Below, in pieces: positions 1-15,466 of a stretch of 64,000 nucleotides of DNA (position 1 is its first letter; each line of letters opens with the position of its first letter). The notes below the pieces were generated by a model. That model was not told the DNA's origin, made no database searches, and worked only from the letters and a program-made list of their open reading frames with translations. Made by a program: the position numbers and the translations under genes. The DNA comes from Strongylocentrotus purpuratus. Taxonomy: Eukaryota; Echinodermata; Echinoidea; Camarodonta; Strongylocentrotidae. The stretch lies in assembly GCF_000002235.5 (NCBI RefSeq), contig NW_022145606.1:45274692-45338691 (forward strand), in the 5' to 3' direction.

Positions 1-339
1 CGTGATTTGCGGGATGTCGCGTTTATCGTCCCTTCATGATTCAAAATAAAGGCCTTGTGTCTGCCCAACTGTTTTGACCAGGGTAGCAGACAGTTTCTCG
101 GAGGTCAACTTCACACACATGCTTGTACACAACACCTGGGTGGTCCTATTTGTATGTGAGGTTCAAAACAACTTTACGTTTATCGATGTCTCAGAAACGT
201 GATTTTTTTTTGCGTCTTTAGATATGCCCATATCTAAAGCCCTTTAAAAAAAAGGCTTTGCGTTTATCAACTTCTAAATTTGCCTGAAAGACGTTTGAGA
301 AACTGATTCTAGCCAAAAATTAGTCTCAGCTACAACATA
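1..339. other. AT-rich intergenic DNA, no gene seen
   Basis: No open frame of note, no splice-bounded exon and no recognisable RNA gene. It leads into the dispersed repeat that follows. Confidence 0.5.
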
Positions 340-1260
340 CTAACATTTGGGAGAAAACTGTTGAATAACAACCAAGATACTGGTCAAAACACATTGTCAT
401 GCAGATTCATGTTTTGAAAAAACTGACCTTCCATAGACATAACACGCAAATATGACAAATTATGCATTGCCGCCTTCAATTGAATATTTCACTATGATGA
501 CGTCATCCAAATGAATAATAAATTATTTCTTGTAGAGAATTATATCAGCTACAACATATCAAAATCTTGGAGAAAATTGATCACCATTAAGCGAGATAAT
601 CTCAATTAAACAAAGACAAAAATGACTTCATCAACAAAATACTTTTTTTTTAGTTTAGATGCCAATATGATGACTTTGTTTCACTTTGTACGAGTCAAGG
701 TGGTATGAAATCATATCTCCAACTCATGCTTTTTCCAACCATGATATAAAAATTGGGGGTCGACAGACTATCTGAAGAGCTATTACGATTTTTAAAATGG
801 CATGTTTTTGATCAAATGTGCATTATATTGCCCATAGCAGCACGCGCGGATTTTGAACTTTGACCCGCGCTCATGGCCTTATAAAAGGTCAAGAATGAAT
901 GAAATTAATAAATTACGGTAAGAGGAATTTGAGCGCGCAGGACGCGCGAGGGGACACATACGGACGGAAAATTTTGAAATGCTTAAAATGATCTGATTCA
1001 TACTCTCGTTTAATAGTTAAGTGATTTTGAGCATTTTTAAATTTTGACGCGCGCATTCACGCGTGTCATGACCTTTATTTGATCTTTGATGACATGACCT
1101 GTTGACCCTTGACCTTCAGTATATGTGATATAAATATGAATGACCTTTGATGACGCGTCATGAAGATATGATGGATAATATGATTTCACAAAATGGCGCC
1201 TGGTTGACGTCATGAAGATTTGATGACCTTGAAAATGTTCCTGTCACGTCTCATGACAAT
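340..1260 (+). repeat. Dispersed repeat, inverted partner of 58630-60110
   Basis: The two segments share an ordered series of blocks in opposite orientation: a 'caaaatggcgcct' block next to a TGACGTCAT palindrome, an atcagctacaacatatcaaaa block, and GCGCG-rich stretches. Divergence is substantial, so this is an old family. Class not recognised. Confidence 0.55.
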
Positions 1261-1337
1261 GACCTATGACTGCCAAAATTGAAAGAAATTAACACAACCG
1301 ATCGTGAGTTATCCTCGGAACAAAAAAGGGGGAGAAA

Positions 1338-4451
<3,114 letters not shown>

Positions 4452-4485
4452 AAACGATGAAAAAATACTGATTAAAATGGTACAA

Positions 4486-4491
4486 AATAAA
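4486..4491 (+). terminator. Candidate polyadenylation signal AATAAA
   Basis: AATAAA lies 34 bases after the TAA stop of the D0 finger frame. A downstream GT-rich element is not obvious. Confidence 0.4.
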
Positions 4492-4854
4492 GTGTAAATA
4501 ATGATTTTTGAAGCTGTAATTTGCAAAACATTTAAAAACAATTTTGGTTATGTAATGTACAAAGAAATATGACCTGACTAAAGTCTAAATGATATGAAAA
4601 ATGACATTTATTGCACCATTTATACTGAATAGATTTATACAACTTTATTTAACTGATATGAATAGCCCAGTTAATTGTCTACCTTTGTGTATATCTATAT
4701 GGCTGCCTTTATCTAAGAAGTTCCTTCTTTCAATTGTGATTGTGTTGATTGTCACGTCACTACAGATGTTGAAAGTTTCAAACAATGTCGCCCAATTCAG
4801 TCTGTATTGTATCAAAATGCCATATTCATTATGATGCTACTCTATGAACAGGGC
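4492..4854. other. 3' flank of D0, paralogous to 35540-35870
   Basis: Shares the post-array block (aatgacat/aatgacct, tactgaatagattta, aataacccagtt) with the region after the X1 array, which confirms that the 3' flank was duplicated with the gene. No gene seen. Confidence 0.55.
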
Positions 4855-5211
4855 TTTAAAGATAAAGACCAGTTCTGGTCATGCGATTGCATTGTGAAAG
4901 AAACGTTGTGGAATCGATCAGAAAAGGTTGATCATCTATAAGTATTGGTGTGTACTGCAAGGTTCTGGAATCATCAAAATGATAAGAAATTTGGCCCAGT
5001 CTTGGTAAAGTTAAGAGCACTGTGCACAGAAAGATGTATATGGGACTACGCAACACGTGCAAGATATCTATCAGGTCCAAATAGATATAATAATTTACCA
5101 AATATATCAACTAGAAGGCGGTTTCTCTGCAAAATTACACATGATTGGTAATTAAGAGCTTCCATTTCCTTTTTTGAGAGGGGGCGTTTCCAAAACTGGT
5201 CTTTACCTTTT
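4855..5211 (+). mobile_element. Snap-back MITE, TTTAAAG family (copy a)
   Basis: Inverted ends: ctttaaagataaagaccagt at the left, and its complement aactggtctttaccttttat at the right. Related copies are at 31203-31610, 36567-36966 (opposite orientation), 52685-53050 and 60291-60668. All share the internal block 'gaaacgttgtggaatcgatc' or variants. No coding capacity. Confidence 0.75.
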
Positions 5212-6088
5212 ATACTATGCACTCAGGAAATTCCAATCTGAAATGCTAATTCAAATATGTGTATGGACAATCTAATAAAATACAATGCATAACATTGTAC
5301 TGGATGTCTGAAAGTGGTTGGTTGTTAATAATGTTGTACATTAACAGCAACACATTCTGATCATTCTAATAAGAAACCAACAAGCTTGTTGATATCTTAA
5401 TTAATTTCTTTGTTATGATCCAGGCTATATTAATAGTTAGCATCGTAGGAAGGTGAATTTCATTTCTTACTTTGTCTTCATAAAAAGTGCTTTGTGTAGA
5501 AAGCTGATTATGTAGTACATGTACGTGTATTAATTACTGCTATTATTTGAAAATTTTGTATGTGACAGTTTTTATTTGACTTGATTTGAATTTATTTCCA
5601 TATTTCACAAATATATTTGAACAAGTGATTATACAATAACAAACAAACAATACATTCAAAAACGAAATACAATTAAGTGAATAAATTGAAGACTAAAGTA
5701 CAATAAAATATTAAGTAATCAACAATTCGTTTGTAATTAACATAACATGTAGTATGGGGAACCAAAAAGAAGCAATTCGTAAAAATATTTGGTTCCCAGG
5801 GGTAATTGTGTCTAATCAATATTAATCAAGAAAAATGTAATGAAAGAAAACGAAACACAGTAAGAAAGAAAAAAAAAATTGACATTGTGGTCAACTGTTC
5901 TTTAACGATAGGGCCTATTATACAGTGTGAGTAAAAAAAAGTTTACACCTAGAAAGTTGCTAATTATTTTTAAAATCGTCTATGAACAGTGATTTATTAT
6001 ACATCTTATGAAAGAGGGTTTGATCCCAAGTCATTTGGTATCTTTTTTGTATGGTATGTAAACTATGTATCCACGTGGATGAACAGGA
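5212..6088. other. AT-rich intergenic DNA
   Basis: The part near 5300-5420 (aagaaaccaacaagcttgtt) is paralogous to 37560-37670 downstream of X1. No gene, exon or RNA seen. Confidence 0.5.
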
Positions 6089-6396
6089 GTGCAAAAATCG
6101 ACTTGCGCCAAAGTTGCTTATGTGATGTTTGGATAAAACAATTGGGATTTGAGTATTAATTTGGTCTTTGCAGATCCAAATAACATTCCTAACAAAATTT
6201 ATCATGCCACACATATCAAATATCGAATATCAAATATCAACGAACCATTCGTGCGCGTGTGTGTGTGATTTGCTCCTACAAAAAGCATATGCACAGCATT
6301 TCATTTGATACATTCAATTCATTCTCTCACGCCGCTAATCCCAACATAATACATACTGTACGTAGGCATCACTTTGGCGCAAGTCGATTTTTGCAC
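6089..6396. repeat. 308-bp interval bounded by a perfect 26-bp inverted repeat
   Basis: Positions 6089-6114 are the exact reverse complement of 6371-6396 (core actttggcgcaagtcgattt). It looks like a small MITE or decayed TIR element, but no clear TSD was found. Confidence 0.6.
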
Positions 6397-6960
6397 TTTC
6401 GCAAACAATGATATGATATGTTTCATACTTGAATTGTTGTTCGAATGTTGGTTGTTGTTCATGGAAATGTATAGATATGATGTTTGTTATGTGCTGTTTT
6501 GTCATATTGAAGATTTTATTGGATTTTCACGACTTGTTTTTGTAGATGACTTTTATTAAATTGGATGTATTGCTTGTATTGCCATATTAGAACATAGGCT
6601 TGAATGGTTATGATAGTACGTTCCCGGAGACTATATAATAGTGACCGAGAGTAGAGAGAGATATATGCACATAAATTACGAGAAGGAAGAGTGAAGGAGG
6701 GGGAGCTAGGAAGAGAGAAAGGGAGGGAGTGTGATTGGGGGATATAATTTGTAAGAGATCGGACGGGAGAGAGGGAGTTTGGATGGAGTCGGCGAGAGAG
6801 AGAGTATGGGGGGGGGGGGTCGGAGGCGCGAGGATTATGAATTCAAACAGCTTAGAATATCGGAGATCAAGATTGTGGGGAAAAAGCGAGAGAGTGAACC
6901 AAGGAAATAACTTTATTAATAAAATATGAATTAGCTAGTGCAATAATAGCGACTTTCAAA
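6397..6960. repeat. Copy of the 12830-13760 / 38330-38730 purine-rich repeat
   Basis: Shares 'gttatgtgctgtttt', 'gacttttattaaatt' and 'acgttcccgg' blocks, then a GA-rich tract with poly-G, with the segments downstream of X0 and X1. No gene. Confidence 0.6.
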
Positions 6961-6999
6961 TCTTCCTTGCTGAAATAACGCATTTATATATATAAGTCT

Positions 7000-7099
7000 A
7001 TATCATTTTACATAGGCGCCAGAAGCGGGGGGCAGAAGCTACAAGGGACATCTGGCCCCTACCGTAAATGAAAGGGGGGGGGGGACAAAACGAGTACCC

Positions 7100-7132
<33 letters not shown>

Positions 7133-7200
7133 GCAATAAGGACTAAAAATGTTTATATTTGTTAACCAAAAAGAATATAATTATGAAACCTGAACTGAAT
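7000..7200. repeat. Remnant of a hAT-like element end with G10 and about C28 tracts
   Basis: 'cataggcgccagaagcggggggc' resembles the CATAGGCGCCGGAAG ends of the elements at 26493 and 47935 and is followed by G and C homopolymers and the same 'gttaaccaaaaagaa' type sequence. No opposite end found. Confidence 0.45.
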
Positions 7201-7212
7201 CACAAACAAATG

Positions 7213-7284
7213 ATGTGGTAAGGCATTTACTCAAGCTGGTGATCTCAAGAAACATAAACGTATCCATACAGGTGAGAGGCCCTA
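7213..7284 (+). pseudogene. Orphan single zinc-finger fragment
   Basis: Seventy-two bases identical to 11313-11384 inside the X0 finger array (finger helix TQAGDLKKH, then a TGERP linker). No splice sites or fingers flank it, and it stops abruptly at both ends. It is immediately followed by a LINE-like tail. Confidence 0.8.
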
Positions 7285-7285
7285 C

Positions 7286-7440
7286 TACTGAGTCAGCACA
7301 TGTGCCTCCGAACTCCTTTGTTTTTATCATTGCAATAATTTGTTTTTTTTGCACTGTAAATGTGTTATGATCCAATGTTATGCTCTGTATGTCATTTGAA
7401 AGAAAGACGAATAAAATCTTATCTTATCTTATCTTATCTA
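7286..7440 (+). mobile_element. Probable 3' end of a 5'-truncated non-LTR retrotransposon
   Basis: Ends in aataaaatc followed by about four TTATC pentamers, the microsatellite tail style of CR1/L2-like LINEs. No reverse transcriptase remains. The class is inferred from the tail only. Confidence 0.45.
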
Positions 7441-7599
7441 ATTCACCAGTATCGCTATTTATTAGGACTGTAGGGTCCCCTCTCAGCCGTATAAAACATG
7501 ATGAATAGATATTTGTGACTACCTAAGAATTAATTATATTATTTTAAAAAAATGGCGTATTGACCTTTAGCACTGTACTACATATACCGTGTCAGTATT

Positions 7600-8290
7600 T
7601 GAATACATGAATAGTCAAAACACTCACAACACAGAAATGCACACAATAATGCCGATGCGGCTGATCGGGAAGTTTGACAGTAGATCTAGACTCACAATTT
7701 GAATTTTTTAATTATTCTTTCTAACTTCGGTAAAGTTGAAATATTGTATTTTACTGCTATTTAGGTGTCATCAATTGTCACTCAACTGATTTCGAGTGAA
7801 ATCAGTTGAGTCTTGTACAATATCAATGGTGTGTGAAATGTTGAGAATCGACAATAGCACAGCTTTTAGTACACAGCCAGGATGTGTGACTGTCACTGTG
7901 TGCAACCGATTCAAGACTTGCCGCTGACGAAATGATGAGCGCCTGTTATTTGATCCGATTTCGCACAGAATTTAAATGTCAAAATCAGGCTTTTTAGACT
8001 TTTTCCCAGTGCAAAGCCACACACTCTCGAGCTCTCAGGCCTGTCTAGTTATGAACGTCATGCAATGCATGACCATGAAATTGAACTGTTTCAAGGTTTT
8101 TCAAAGCTTATCTTACGATTGTTAGTCTAGTACTAGCTAGTGTAGAATGAATCTCCAACTTTATCTTTGGTCTGGAGCAAATCTCCTGTTTTATGTTAAG
8201 GTTGGAAGATGTGTGAGTTGGCTTGTACTGGTTGTTGTACATGTATTACTATTACTATTGATAATTGCTTATATATTAAACCACTCCAGT
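7600..8290 (+). repeat. X0 copy of the gene-cluster 5' segment
   Basis: Paralogous to 22690-23050 (X1) and 44829-45190 (X2): shares 'acacagaaatgcac', 'gggaagtttgacag', 'tgttgagaatcgacaatagc' and 'acacagccaggat'. It should lead to the KRAB exon, but neither exon A nor exon B can be found between here and 9316, so this copy appears to have lost its 5' coding exons. Confidence 0.65.
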
Positions 8291-8399
8291 AAAGCATAGG
8301 GACTTCTTCTTCCTGAAAAGTGCAGGCTTCATGAAATGAAGATTAACGCACTGTCGATGCTATTATTATGCTAATGCGTATTGACCTCTAGCGCTGAAT

Positions 8400-8465
8400 G
8401 ATTTTTCGATTTTCCCTTTTGGATTGTCTTTCACCATTATGGTTGGATAATTTAAAAAAATCAAC
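8400..8465 (-). repeat. Short dispersed repeat (also 32755-32810 and 52335-52395)
   Basis: The minus strand reads 'ccataatggtgaaa' followed by 'gaaaatcgaaaaatc', matching plus-strand copies at the other two sites. Function unknown. Confidence 0.5.
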
Positions 8466-8569
8466 TAGACCTACTCAGAAGAGCACATTTCAAATTTCAA
8501 GGCTCACCGATGTTTCAAAAGATACTCCTTTTTGAGTACAGACCTCTTTACAGAGTATTATCGTACTAT

Positions 8570-8865
8570 ACTGGGGGTGTGTGCAGGTGGACCACTACAC
8601 CAGGGTTTCCCCCTACTCTTATACGAATAGTGCAGTGGGTTCTTAATGTGCAAAGGTAGTGAATCTTCTACACAGGGCCTCCATTTAACGTCCTATCCGA
8701 GGGAGGGACGGAGTGTTTTCCACTTGACATAACCTGCGTCTATGAACAAGGGAAGGGGCACGTTAACACATAACGCAGGCTTCAGTCATCCGCCTGGGTG
8801 GGAGTCGAACCCGGGATCTTTGGTTCGACAGACGGACGCTTAACCGACTGAGCCAACTCGCCTCC
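8570..8865 (-). mobile_element. tRNA-derived SINE
   Basis: On the minus strand the head reads like a tRNA, with an A box (TGGCTCAGTCGG, 8844-8855) and a B box (GGTTCGACTCC, 8801-8811): internal RNA polymerase III promoters. A roughly 230-base non-tRNA body follows. The acceptor stem does not close, so it is a SINE rather than a tRNA gene. The 3' limit is approximate. Confidence 0.75.
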
Positions 8866-9315
8866 TTAAGTTCACTTCAGAAGTCTATCCAAAATTTGAC
8901 CCGAAACTCCGGCATGGAGATACCCTACTCCAACATACCCAAAATGAAATTAATATTCATCAAGATCATGATTTAAAAGTCGATATGTTTTTACCTGTTT
9001 CGTGTCAATTTTCTTATCTTTTTCAGAGTATTTTCCTAAAAACAAAGACTTATAATATGCACTTTCTCTTGGGATTCACGGCAAACTGAAGCACAATACT
9101 GTCCCGACGGTCGGTGTGTGCACGTGCATGTGTTAAGTTAGCGACTGTAATCTTAGTTATAAGACAAATTAATATGTGAAGTTATAGGACAGACATATTC
9201 ATTCCAGGGTTGGCTGTTAACAACAACAATTAAACTATAAGATGAAAATCTCAATCATTTTGATAAGGATAAGTTGGGAATAAACTAAATCAATTTGTGC
9301 ATATTTTTATTTCAG
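8866..9315. other. X0 intron upstream of exon C
   Basis: The last 150 bases (aataaactaaatcaatttgt and a TATTTTTATTTCAG acceptor) match the introns before exon C in X1 and X2. No exon A, B, E or F found. Confidence 0.6.
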
Positions 9316-9414
9316 ACAGGAGAAAGGAGAAACCCCAACCAGCCACTAGACAGTCTAGATACCCGAAGAGAGCAGTGAGCCGCAAGTCTTACAACAAAGA
9401 ACATGTTCCTGATG
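9316..9414 (+). CDS. X0 exon C, SSXRD-like basic linker
   Basis: A 99-base phase-1 exon bounded by TTTCAG and GTTAGC. It codes for a basic segment ([16 protein letters not shown], then KEHVPD) whose last half resembles the SSXRD stretch of PRDM9/SSX (Y-x2-R, K-x2-Y-x-E spacing; one position differs here from X1/X2). The copies in X1 and X2 are about 90 percent identical by eye. Since X0 lacks KRAB exons and its next exon is frameshifted, this exon is probably part of a pseudogene. Confidence 0.7.
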
Positions 9415-9463
9415 GTTAGCATACAGCTCTGTAATAAATTTGTATTCTAATGAACCATGTAAC

Positions 9464-10120
9464 CAGGGGCGTCGCTAGAAATTTTTCAGTGGGGGGGGGG
9501 GGGGGCTGTAGAGGCCATCACAGGCCTACCGACATTATACATCTTGCTAAGTTTAAACTTCTGCATTCATTGGATATAGTACATGAGGATCGAGCGAGAA
9601 TAGTGACACAGCTGACCCGACACAGCAACATATCTATGCGTATCTTTCTTGCTCCCTTGACGAGATTACTCCACCCAACAACCCCCTCTCTCTCTTAACC
9701 CCCCCCCTCTCTCTCTCTTACCCCCCCCCCCCCCCCCTCTTTCCTCTCTTTCATCCCCCCATTTCTTTTTGTCTCATTTTCTCTTTCTTTCCTTTTTTTT
9801 CCTTTTCTCCTTTTCTTTTGTTTCTTTCTTTTCTTTCTTTTCTGTCTTTTAATTCTTCTCTTTCTTTTCCTTTTTTTTTTGGCCTCTTTTTTCTCTTTCT
9901 TTTTCCTCTTCTCTTTTTCCTTTTTTTTCCTATCTTTTCCTTTCTTTCCCTTTCCTTTTTTTCTTTTCTTTTCTTGTTCTTTCTCTCTCATTTTTTCCCC
10001 TCCCCCTTTTCTCATTTTACCAGACGGCAGCACAATTTTACCAACAAATGCCTGATGGGGGGGGGGGGGGGGGGGGGGGGGGGTGTTCCAACCCCGACAC
10101 CCCCTCTAGCGACGCCCCTG
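9464..10120. mobile_element. hAT-like non-autonomous element with perfect 8-bp TSD
   Basis: TIRs CAGGGGCGTCGCTAGA and TCTAGCGACGCCCCTG flank low-complexity CT-rich DNA and poly-G. The TSD CATGTAAC is present at 9456-9463 and 10121-10128. The X1 (30296-30303) and X2 (about 62057) introns carry the uninterrupted site. No transposase. Confidence 0.92.
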
Positions 10121-10445
10121 CATGTAACATCAATCAAATAACAATCCCTTTTTGTTTTTGTTAAATTTGAATAATATTTTGCCTTTTGTGACGTTTCATG
10201 AAATCAGTAAACATAATATTTAATGATATTGTGAGAAGTTGACAATATTTATGCACAGTCAATGTGATGTAAAATATTCTAAATAAAAGAGTTCTTGTTG
10301 TTATTTTCAACCTCATTCAAAACAAATTACTGTGTATTCCATCAGATCACATGTAATGAATATTGTCTGCATAACTTTGAATCTGATGGAGATGAATTCA
10401 TTAAAATGATTATAACAATGTGAACCTGTTTGTCATTCTCAATAG
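10121..10445. other. X0 intron between exons C and D
   Basis: Matches 33100-33525 and 62070-62441 and ends in CTCAATAG, the acceptor of exon D in all three copies. Confidence 0.7.
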
Positions 10446-11547
<1,102 letters not shown>

Positions 11548-11589
11548 AATACAGAATCAATGAAGGAAAATGGTGCTCAATGTTCATCA

Positions 11590-11985
11590 AATAGGAAGGC
11601 TTCCCTTGTAGCAGTCTTACACTTGGTTTTCTCTTGTAGCCGTTATACTTTTTTTTTCTCTTTTGGCAATTTAAACGCTTGGTTTTTGCTTGTAGACATT
11701 TTACGCTTTGATCATCTCTTGTAACCCTTAAACTCTTGTTTTTTCTCTTGTAGCATTTTTACGTTTGGTGTTCTCTTGTAGCAGTTTTACGCTGGGTTTT
11801 CTTTTGTAGCAGTTTTACGCTGGTTTTTTTTCTTGTAGCAGTTTTAAGTTTGGTTTTCTATTCTGGCAATTTTACGCTTGGTTTTTGCTTGTAGACATTT
11901 TACGCTTTGATTATCTCTTTTTTTTTTCTCTTGTAGCAGTATTACGTTTGGTTTTCTCTTGTAGCAGTTTGTCTGTTTTTCAGAT
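11590..11985. repeat. Minisatellite, about 28-bp unit TCTTGTAGCAGTTTTACG
   Basis: About a dozen degenerate units (gtagcagttttacgcttggt core) directly after the X0 array. The same minisatellite follows X1 at 37670-38040, so it belongs to the duplicated unit. Confidence 0.85.
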
Positions 11986-12049
11986 ATGTAGATATAATTA
12001 TAATGGAAATTATCAGTTTTTCATGATTTCTGTTCAATGGTATATGAAG

Positions 12050-12300
12050 CAGGCGCGTACACAAAGGGGGGGGTGTTTGGGGGGTTAAACCCCCCCCCCC
12101 TTTGGTATTTTTTTTGTAAGTAAACCCCCCCCCCCCCCTTTTGGATTTCTTTTTATTAAAAAAAAAAAAAAAAAAAAAAAAAATTCCCATGGCTGACCTA
12201 AATAACCTGACCTTACCCCCCCCCCCCCCAACAGAGCAAAATGTCAAATTTTCAAATTTCGAGACCCCCCCCCCCCCCCCCCCAAAAAAAGTGTCCTCTT
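12050..12300. repeat. Poly-G/poly-C/poly-A low-complexity block
   Basis: Begins with caggcgcgtacacaaagg, a hAT-style end, followed by several homopolymer tracts including about 24 A. No matching right end found. Confidence 0.6.
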
Positions 12301-12308
12301 ACCCCATT

Positions 12309-12600
12309 GACATTCACGTTCAAAGGTCAATAAACAGATACCCATAGTGTTTGAGGGAGATAGTTTTGACATTTACGTTCAAAGGTAAAACAACAGATAT
12401 CCATAGCGCTTGAGGGAGATAGTTTTGACATTCACGTTCAAAGGTAAAACAACAGATATCCATAGCGCTTGAGGGAGATAGTTTTGACATTTACGTTCAA
12501 AGGTAAAACAACAGATATCCATAGCGCTTGAGGGAGATAGTTTTGACATTCACGTTCAAAGGTAAAACAACAGATATCCATAGTATGTGAGAGAGTTATG
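12309..12600. repeat. 59-bp tandem repeat, five units
   Basis: Unit starts at 12309, 12368, 12427, 12486 and 12545 (gacattcacgttcaaagg ... tccatagcgcttgaggga). X1 downstream (38040-38110) has only about two degenerate units, so the array expanded here. Confidence 0.9.
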
Positions 12601-14031
12601 ACAAATAAAACGTTTAACTCGTCGCACAGCTGGCAGAAGAAATAGCGCGCAAGAAATCGACTCGAAAACTACTTTTCGATTTATTCGCATTTAAAGATTT
12701 GTATTTTATTTCAACTGCTTTCCGTCCCGAAAATCGGTTTAAAACTTAAAAGACTAATAGAAATTAATGTGATAGTAGACCACGGCCACACATTTGGGTA
12801 GGTTATTGAAATGTTTAACTTATGGACAGATTAATATGATGTTTGTTATGTGCTGTTTTTCATATTGAAGAGTATTGAATCTTCACCAGTGGTTTGGGAA
12901 GACGACTTTTATTAAATTTGATGAACATCAAGTTAATATGATTGCTTGTTTTGTCATTGGAACAAAGGCTCAATTATTATACGTTCCCAGAAATGAAAAA
13001 AAGCGATCGACATTGTAGAACATGACTTGTGACCATGAGTAAAGAAGGAAGGGTGAAGGAGAGGGAGGGAGGGAGGGAGGGAGAGAGAGAGAGAGAGAGA
13101 GAGGCACACAAGAGTCGGAAGCGTGAGGGAGCCGGGGGGGGGGGAGGGTTTAATGCCTCCCCCTTGGACTGCCAAGTGAAAATGTGATGTGCATATAAAA
13201 ATACCATCATGTGTCTAGACCCAACAGTATTAGATGCCAGGAAAACATCACTTACGGGGCTTCAAAATTGCTATGCGGCTCGTGGACGATGCTCCACATC
13301 GTATTTGGGTTAACCCCCCACCCTCCTCCCCCCCCCCCCCCCCCCCCCCCCTTAGCAAAAAGCTAGATCCGCCTCTGGGAGGGCGAGGGAGAGAGAGAGA
13401 CGCACATAATGAGTAGGGAGGAGAGAGAGAGACAGAAGATATGGGCGGGAGAGAGGGAGTTTGGATGGAGTCAGAGAGAGTATTGGGGGGGGGGGGGCTA
13501 GGATTATACATAAAAAAAAGCTAAGAATAGCGGAGATTAAGATTGTGGGAAAGATAGAGGAGAGGGGCATGGGCGTAAATCCTTACGTAATACCTATCGT
13601 TCAGGGGGATGATCTATTCATCCCCCCCCCCCCTGAACAATAGGTATTACGTAAGGATTTACGCCCATGGAGAGGGGTATATGTGAACCAAGGAAAATAT
13701 CTTTATTGTATTGGGGGGGGGGGGGGGGGGAGTAGATAACGTGTTTGGATTAGTGCAATGTGCGACTGATAAATCATCCTATATAAACCACGACCCTATG
13801 TATCTTAAAATTAAAATTCTGTTTTTACAAAACATATCTTGAATAATAAACTGACGGCGGACCATTTTATACTTTTCTTTTTTTCAAAGTCACATCGACA
13901 TATATCAAACTAAAATTACTTTACCTCGAATCATTAAAAAAAGGTTGTTTTGGAATTGATATTTTATTTCTTTCAATTCAATAATATAAATATACTGTTC
14001 TGGCATGGCCTAGGGTCCCGTCAGTATTTTA
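12601..14031. repeat. Duplicated flank of X0, paralogous to 38120-39110
   Basis: Blocks such as 'ttatgacaaataaaa', 'ctgctttccgtcccgaaaat', 'gtgacgatc'-free GA tracts and 'catggcctagggtcccgtc' run in the same order after X1. GA- and G-rich simple tracts at 13040-13145 and 13310-13500. No gene. Confidence 0.75.
13568..13669. mobile_element. 102-bp palindromic hAT-like MITE
   Basis: Arms CATGGGCGTAAATCC and GGATTTACGCCCATG extend as a near-perfect hairpin of about 40 bp around a short GGGGGATGATCTATTC spacer and C-tract. The TSD GAGAGGGG is perfect at 13560-13567 and 13670-13677. Confidence 0.9.
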
Positions 14032-14035
14032 TTGA
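14032..14035. other. Left TSD (TTGA) of the Ty3/Gypsy element
   Basis: TTGA is repeated at 19947-19950. The uninterrupted site (ttttattgatat) is seen in the paralogous flank near 39130. Confidence 0.75.
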
Positions 14036-15466
14036 TGTTGAGATTCAGAAATGACAACAGCTAGGGAGTCCAACGTAAACTTTAGTCTTGCATTTATTCA
14101 CCAAAGAAAACACAGCCCCTGTACAAGAACAAAATTTGAACGAAATATAATTAGCATATAGCCTCTGGAGCAAAATGTAATAACAAACAATTCATGGTTT
14201 CATTTGCTTTCTTCCATTAAACAGAACAAATTAAAGTGTAAACATTGCAATAGTTTCCAACTCAACACGAGTCATCAATTAATACATTATTCAATTTTCA
14301 ATAATAATTCTTATTATGTGCAATATCATGAAAGGTAGCTTAACTGTTTTAATTGTCTGTAGCAGTATAGTTGCCATAATTAATTAGAACATATATAGGA
14401 CAGAAGAATATTGTACATTTTACATCATTTCGTGCAATAATCGGTTTACAATTGCATGTATATTAGGTCATATATATATCTATACACAATAGAGCCAAAC
14501 TCCACTCACCGGCCAATACTATAACGACGAAGCAACACTAACGCTATATGCTGTCGTCCGACCCCTGATCATAAACAAAGCTTCCACCTTATTGTAGAAA
14601 GTGTAGTTCATCAAATAAGGAGATTTCACCACATGCAGCCCTAAAGGTAACAACAATAAAATAACAATTCTTACTTCACAATAATGACTTTGTGAAAACT
14701 GCATGACACAATGTAATTACATTCAAATATATATATATATATAAATCCTCTTTGGTAGTCATTCTTTTAATTGACTTTGTTTAACAGAAACATGTTTCAA
14801 TCTATATAAAGACAAACTTAAAATTAATTTAATTTGTCAGAGTAATTATCATTTCATCATTATCAGAAATTCAAGCATAATAATCTACTTTATAAAGCAT
14901 GATACATGTAATGCAAATGAAATAAGTTAATCACATTTATCATAAAGTGTCATTATATCAGTGTACATACAACATGGTTCAACAATCCTCAACTTTCACT
15001 ATCTTATCTTCAGCAATTCATAAAATGTGACATCCATTAATAATATGAAATATATATAATAATCATCAGTTCCAACAGTATAAATCAACTTACATGAATT
15101 GTGATCTGCCAGAAGTAAATAACAATCTCCATTAGCAGGCACAAATTAGTGCTTCTCTCCTCTCTCTCAAATCTACAATGTCTCTCTGTCCCTGCTATAG
15201 CAGCTCTGGGTGCACAGACCCCGAACAAAAGAAAATCACTCATCCACTAAAACTTACAATAGGATCCCCAATCATGCCTATAGGGTATCAGTACATTGGG
15301 CAATACAGGTACCCCCAAAAAGGCGGGAAAGTAAGGCTATTGTCTGATGAGGAAGGGGGGGTAGCTTACATTGTAGACTGCTCCACCTACAATTCCTTAT
15401 ACACTAATGCACCAATACACTATAATACATTATGGCATAATTACCTCAACATTCCATATTACAACA
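14036..15466 (-). repeat. 3' LTR of the Ty3/Gypsy element (full length, about 1.43 kb)
   Basis: Bounded by TGTTG and CAACA inverted termini. Its right 352 bases (15115-15466) are identical, as read, to 19595-19946, the surviving U3 portion of the other LTR. The small open frame at 15178 lies inside the LTR and is not treated as a gene. Confidence 0.8.

Noticed and set aside
8790..8866. tRNA gene
   Set aside because: A and B boxes are present, but the acceptor stem does not pair and a non-tRNA body follows; a SINE fits better.
11590..11985. CRISPR-like array
   Set aside because: Units are adjacent and degenerate without unique spacers, in a eukaryotic context.
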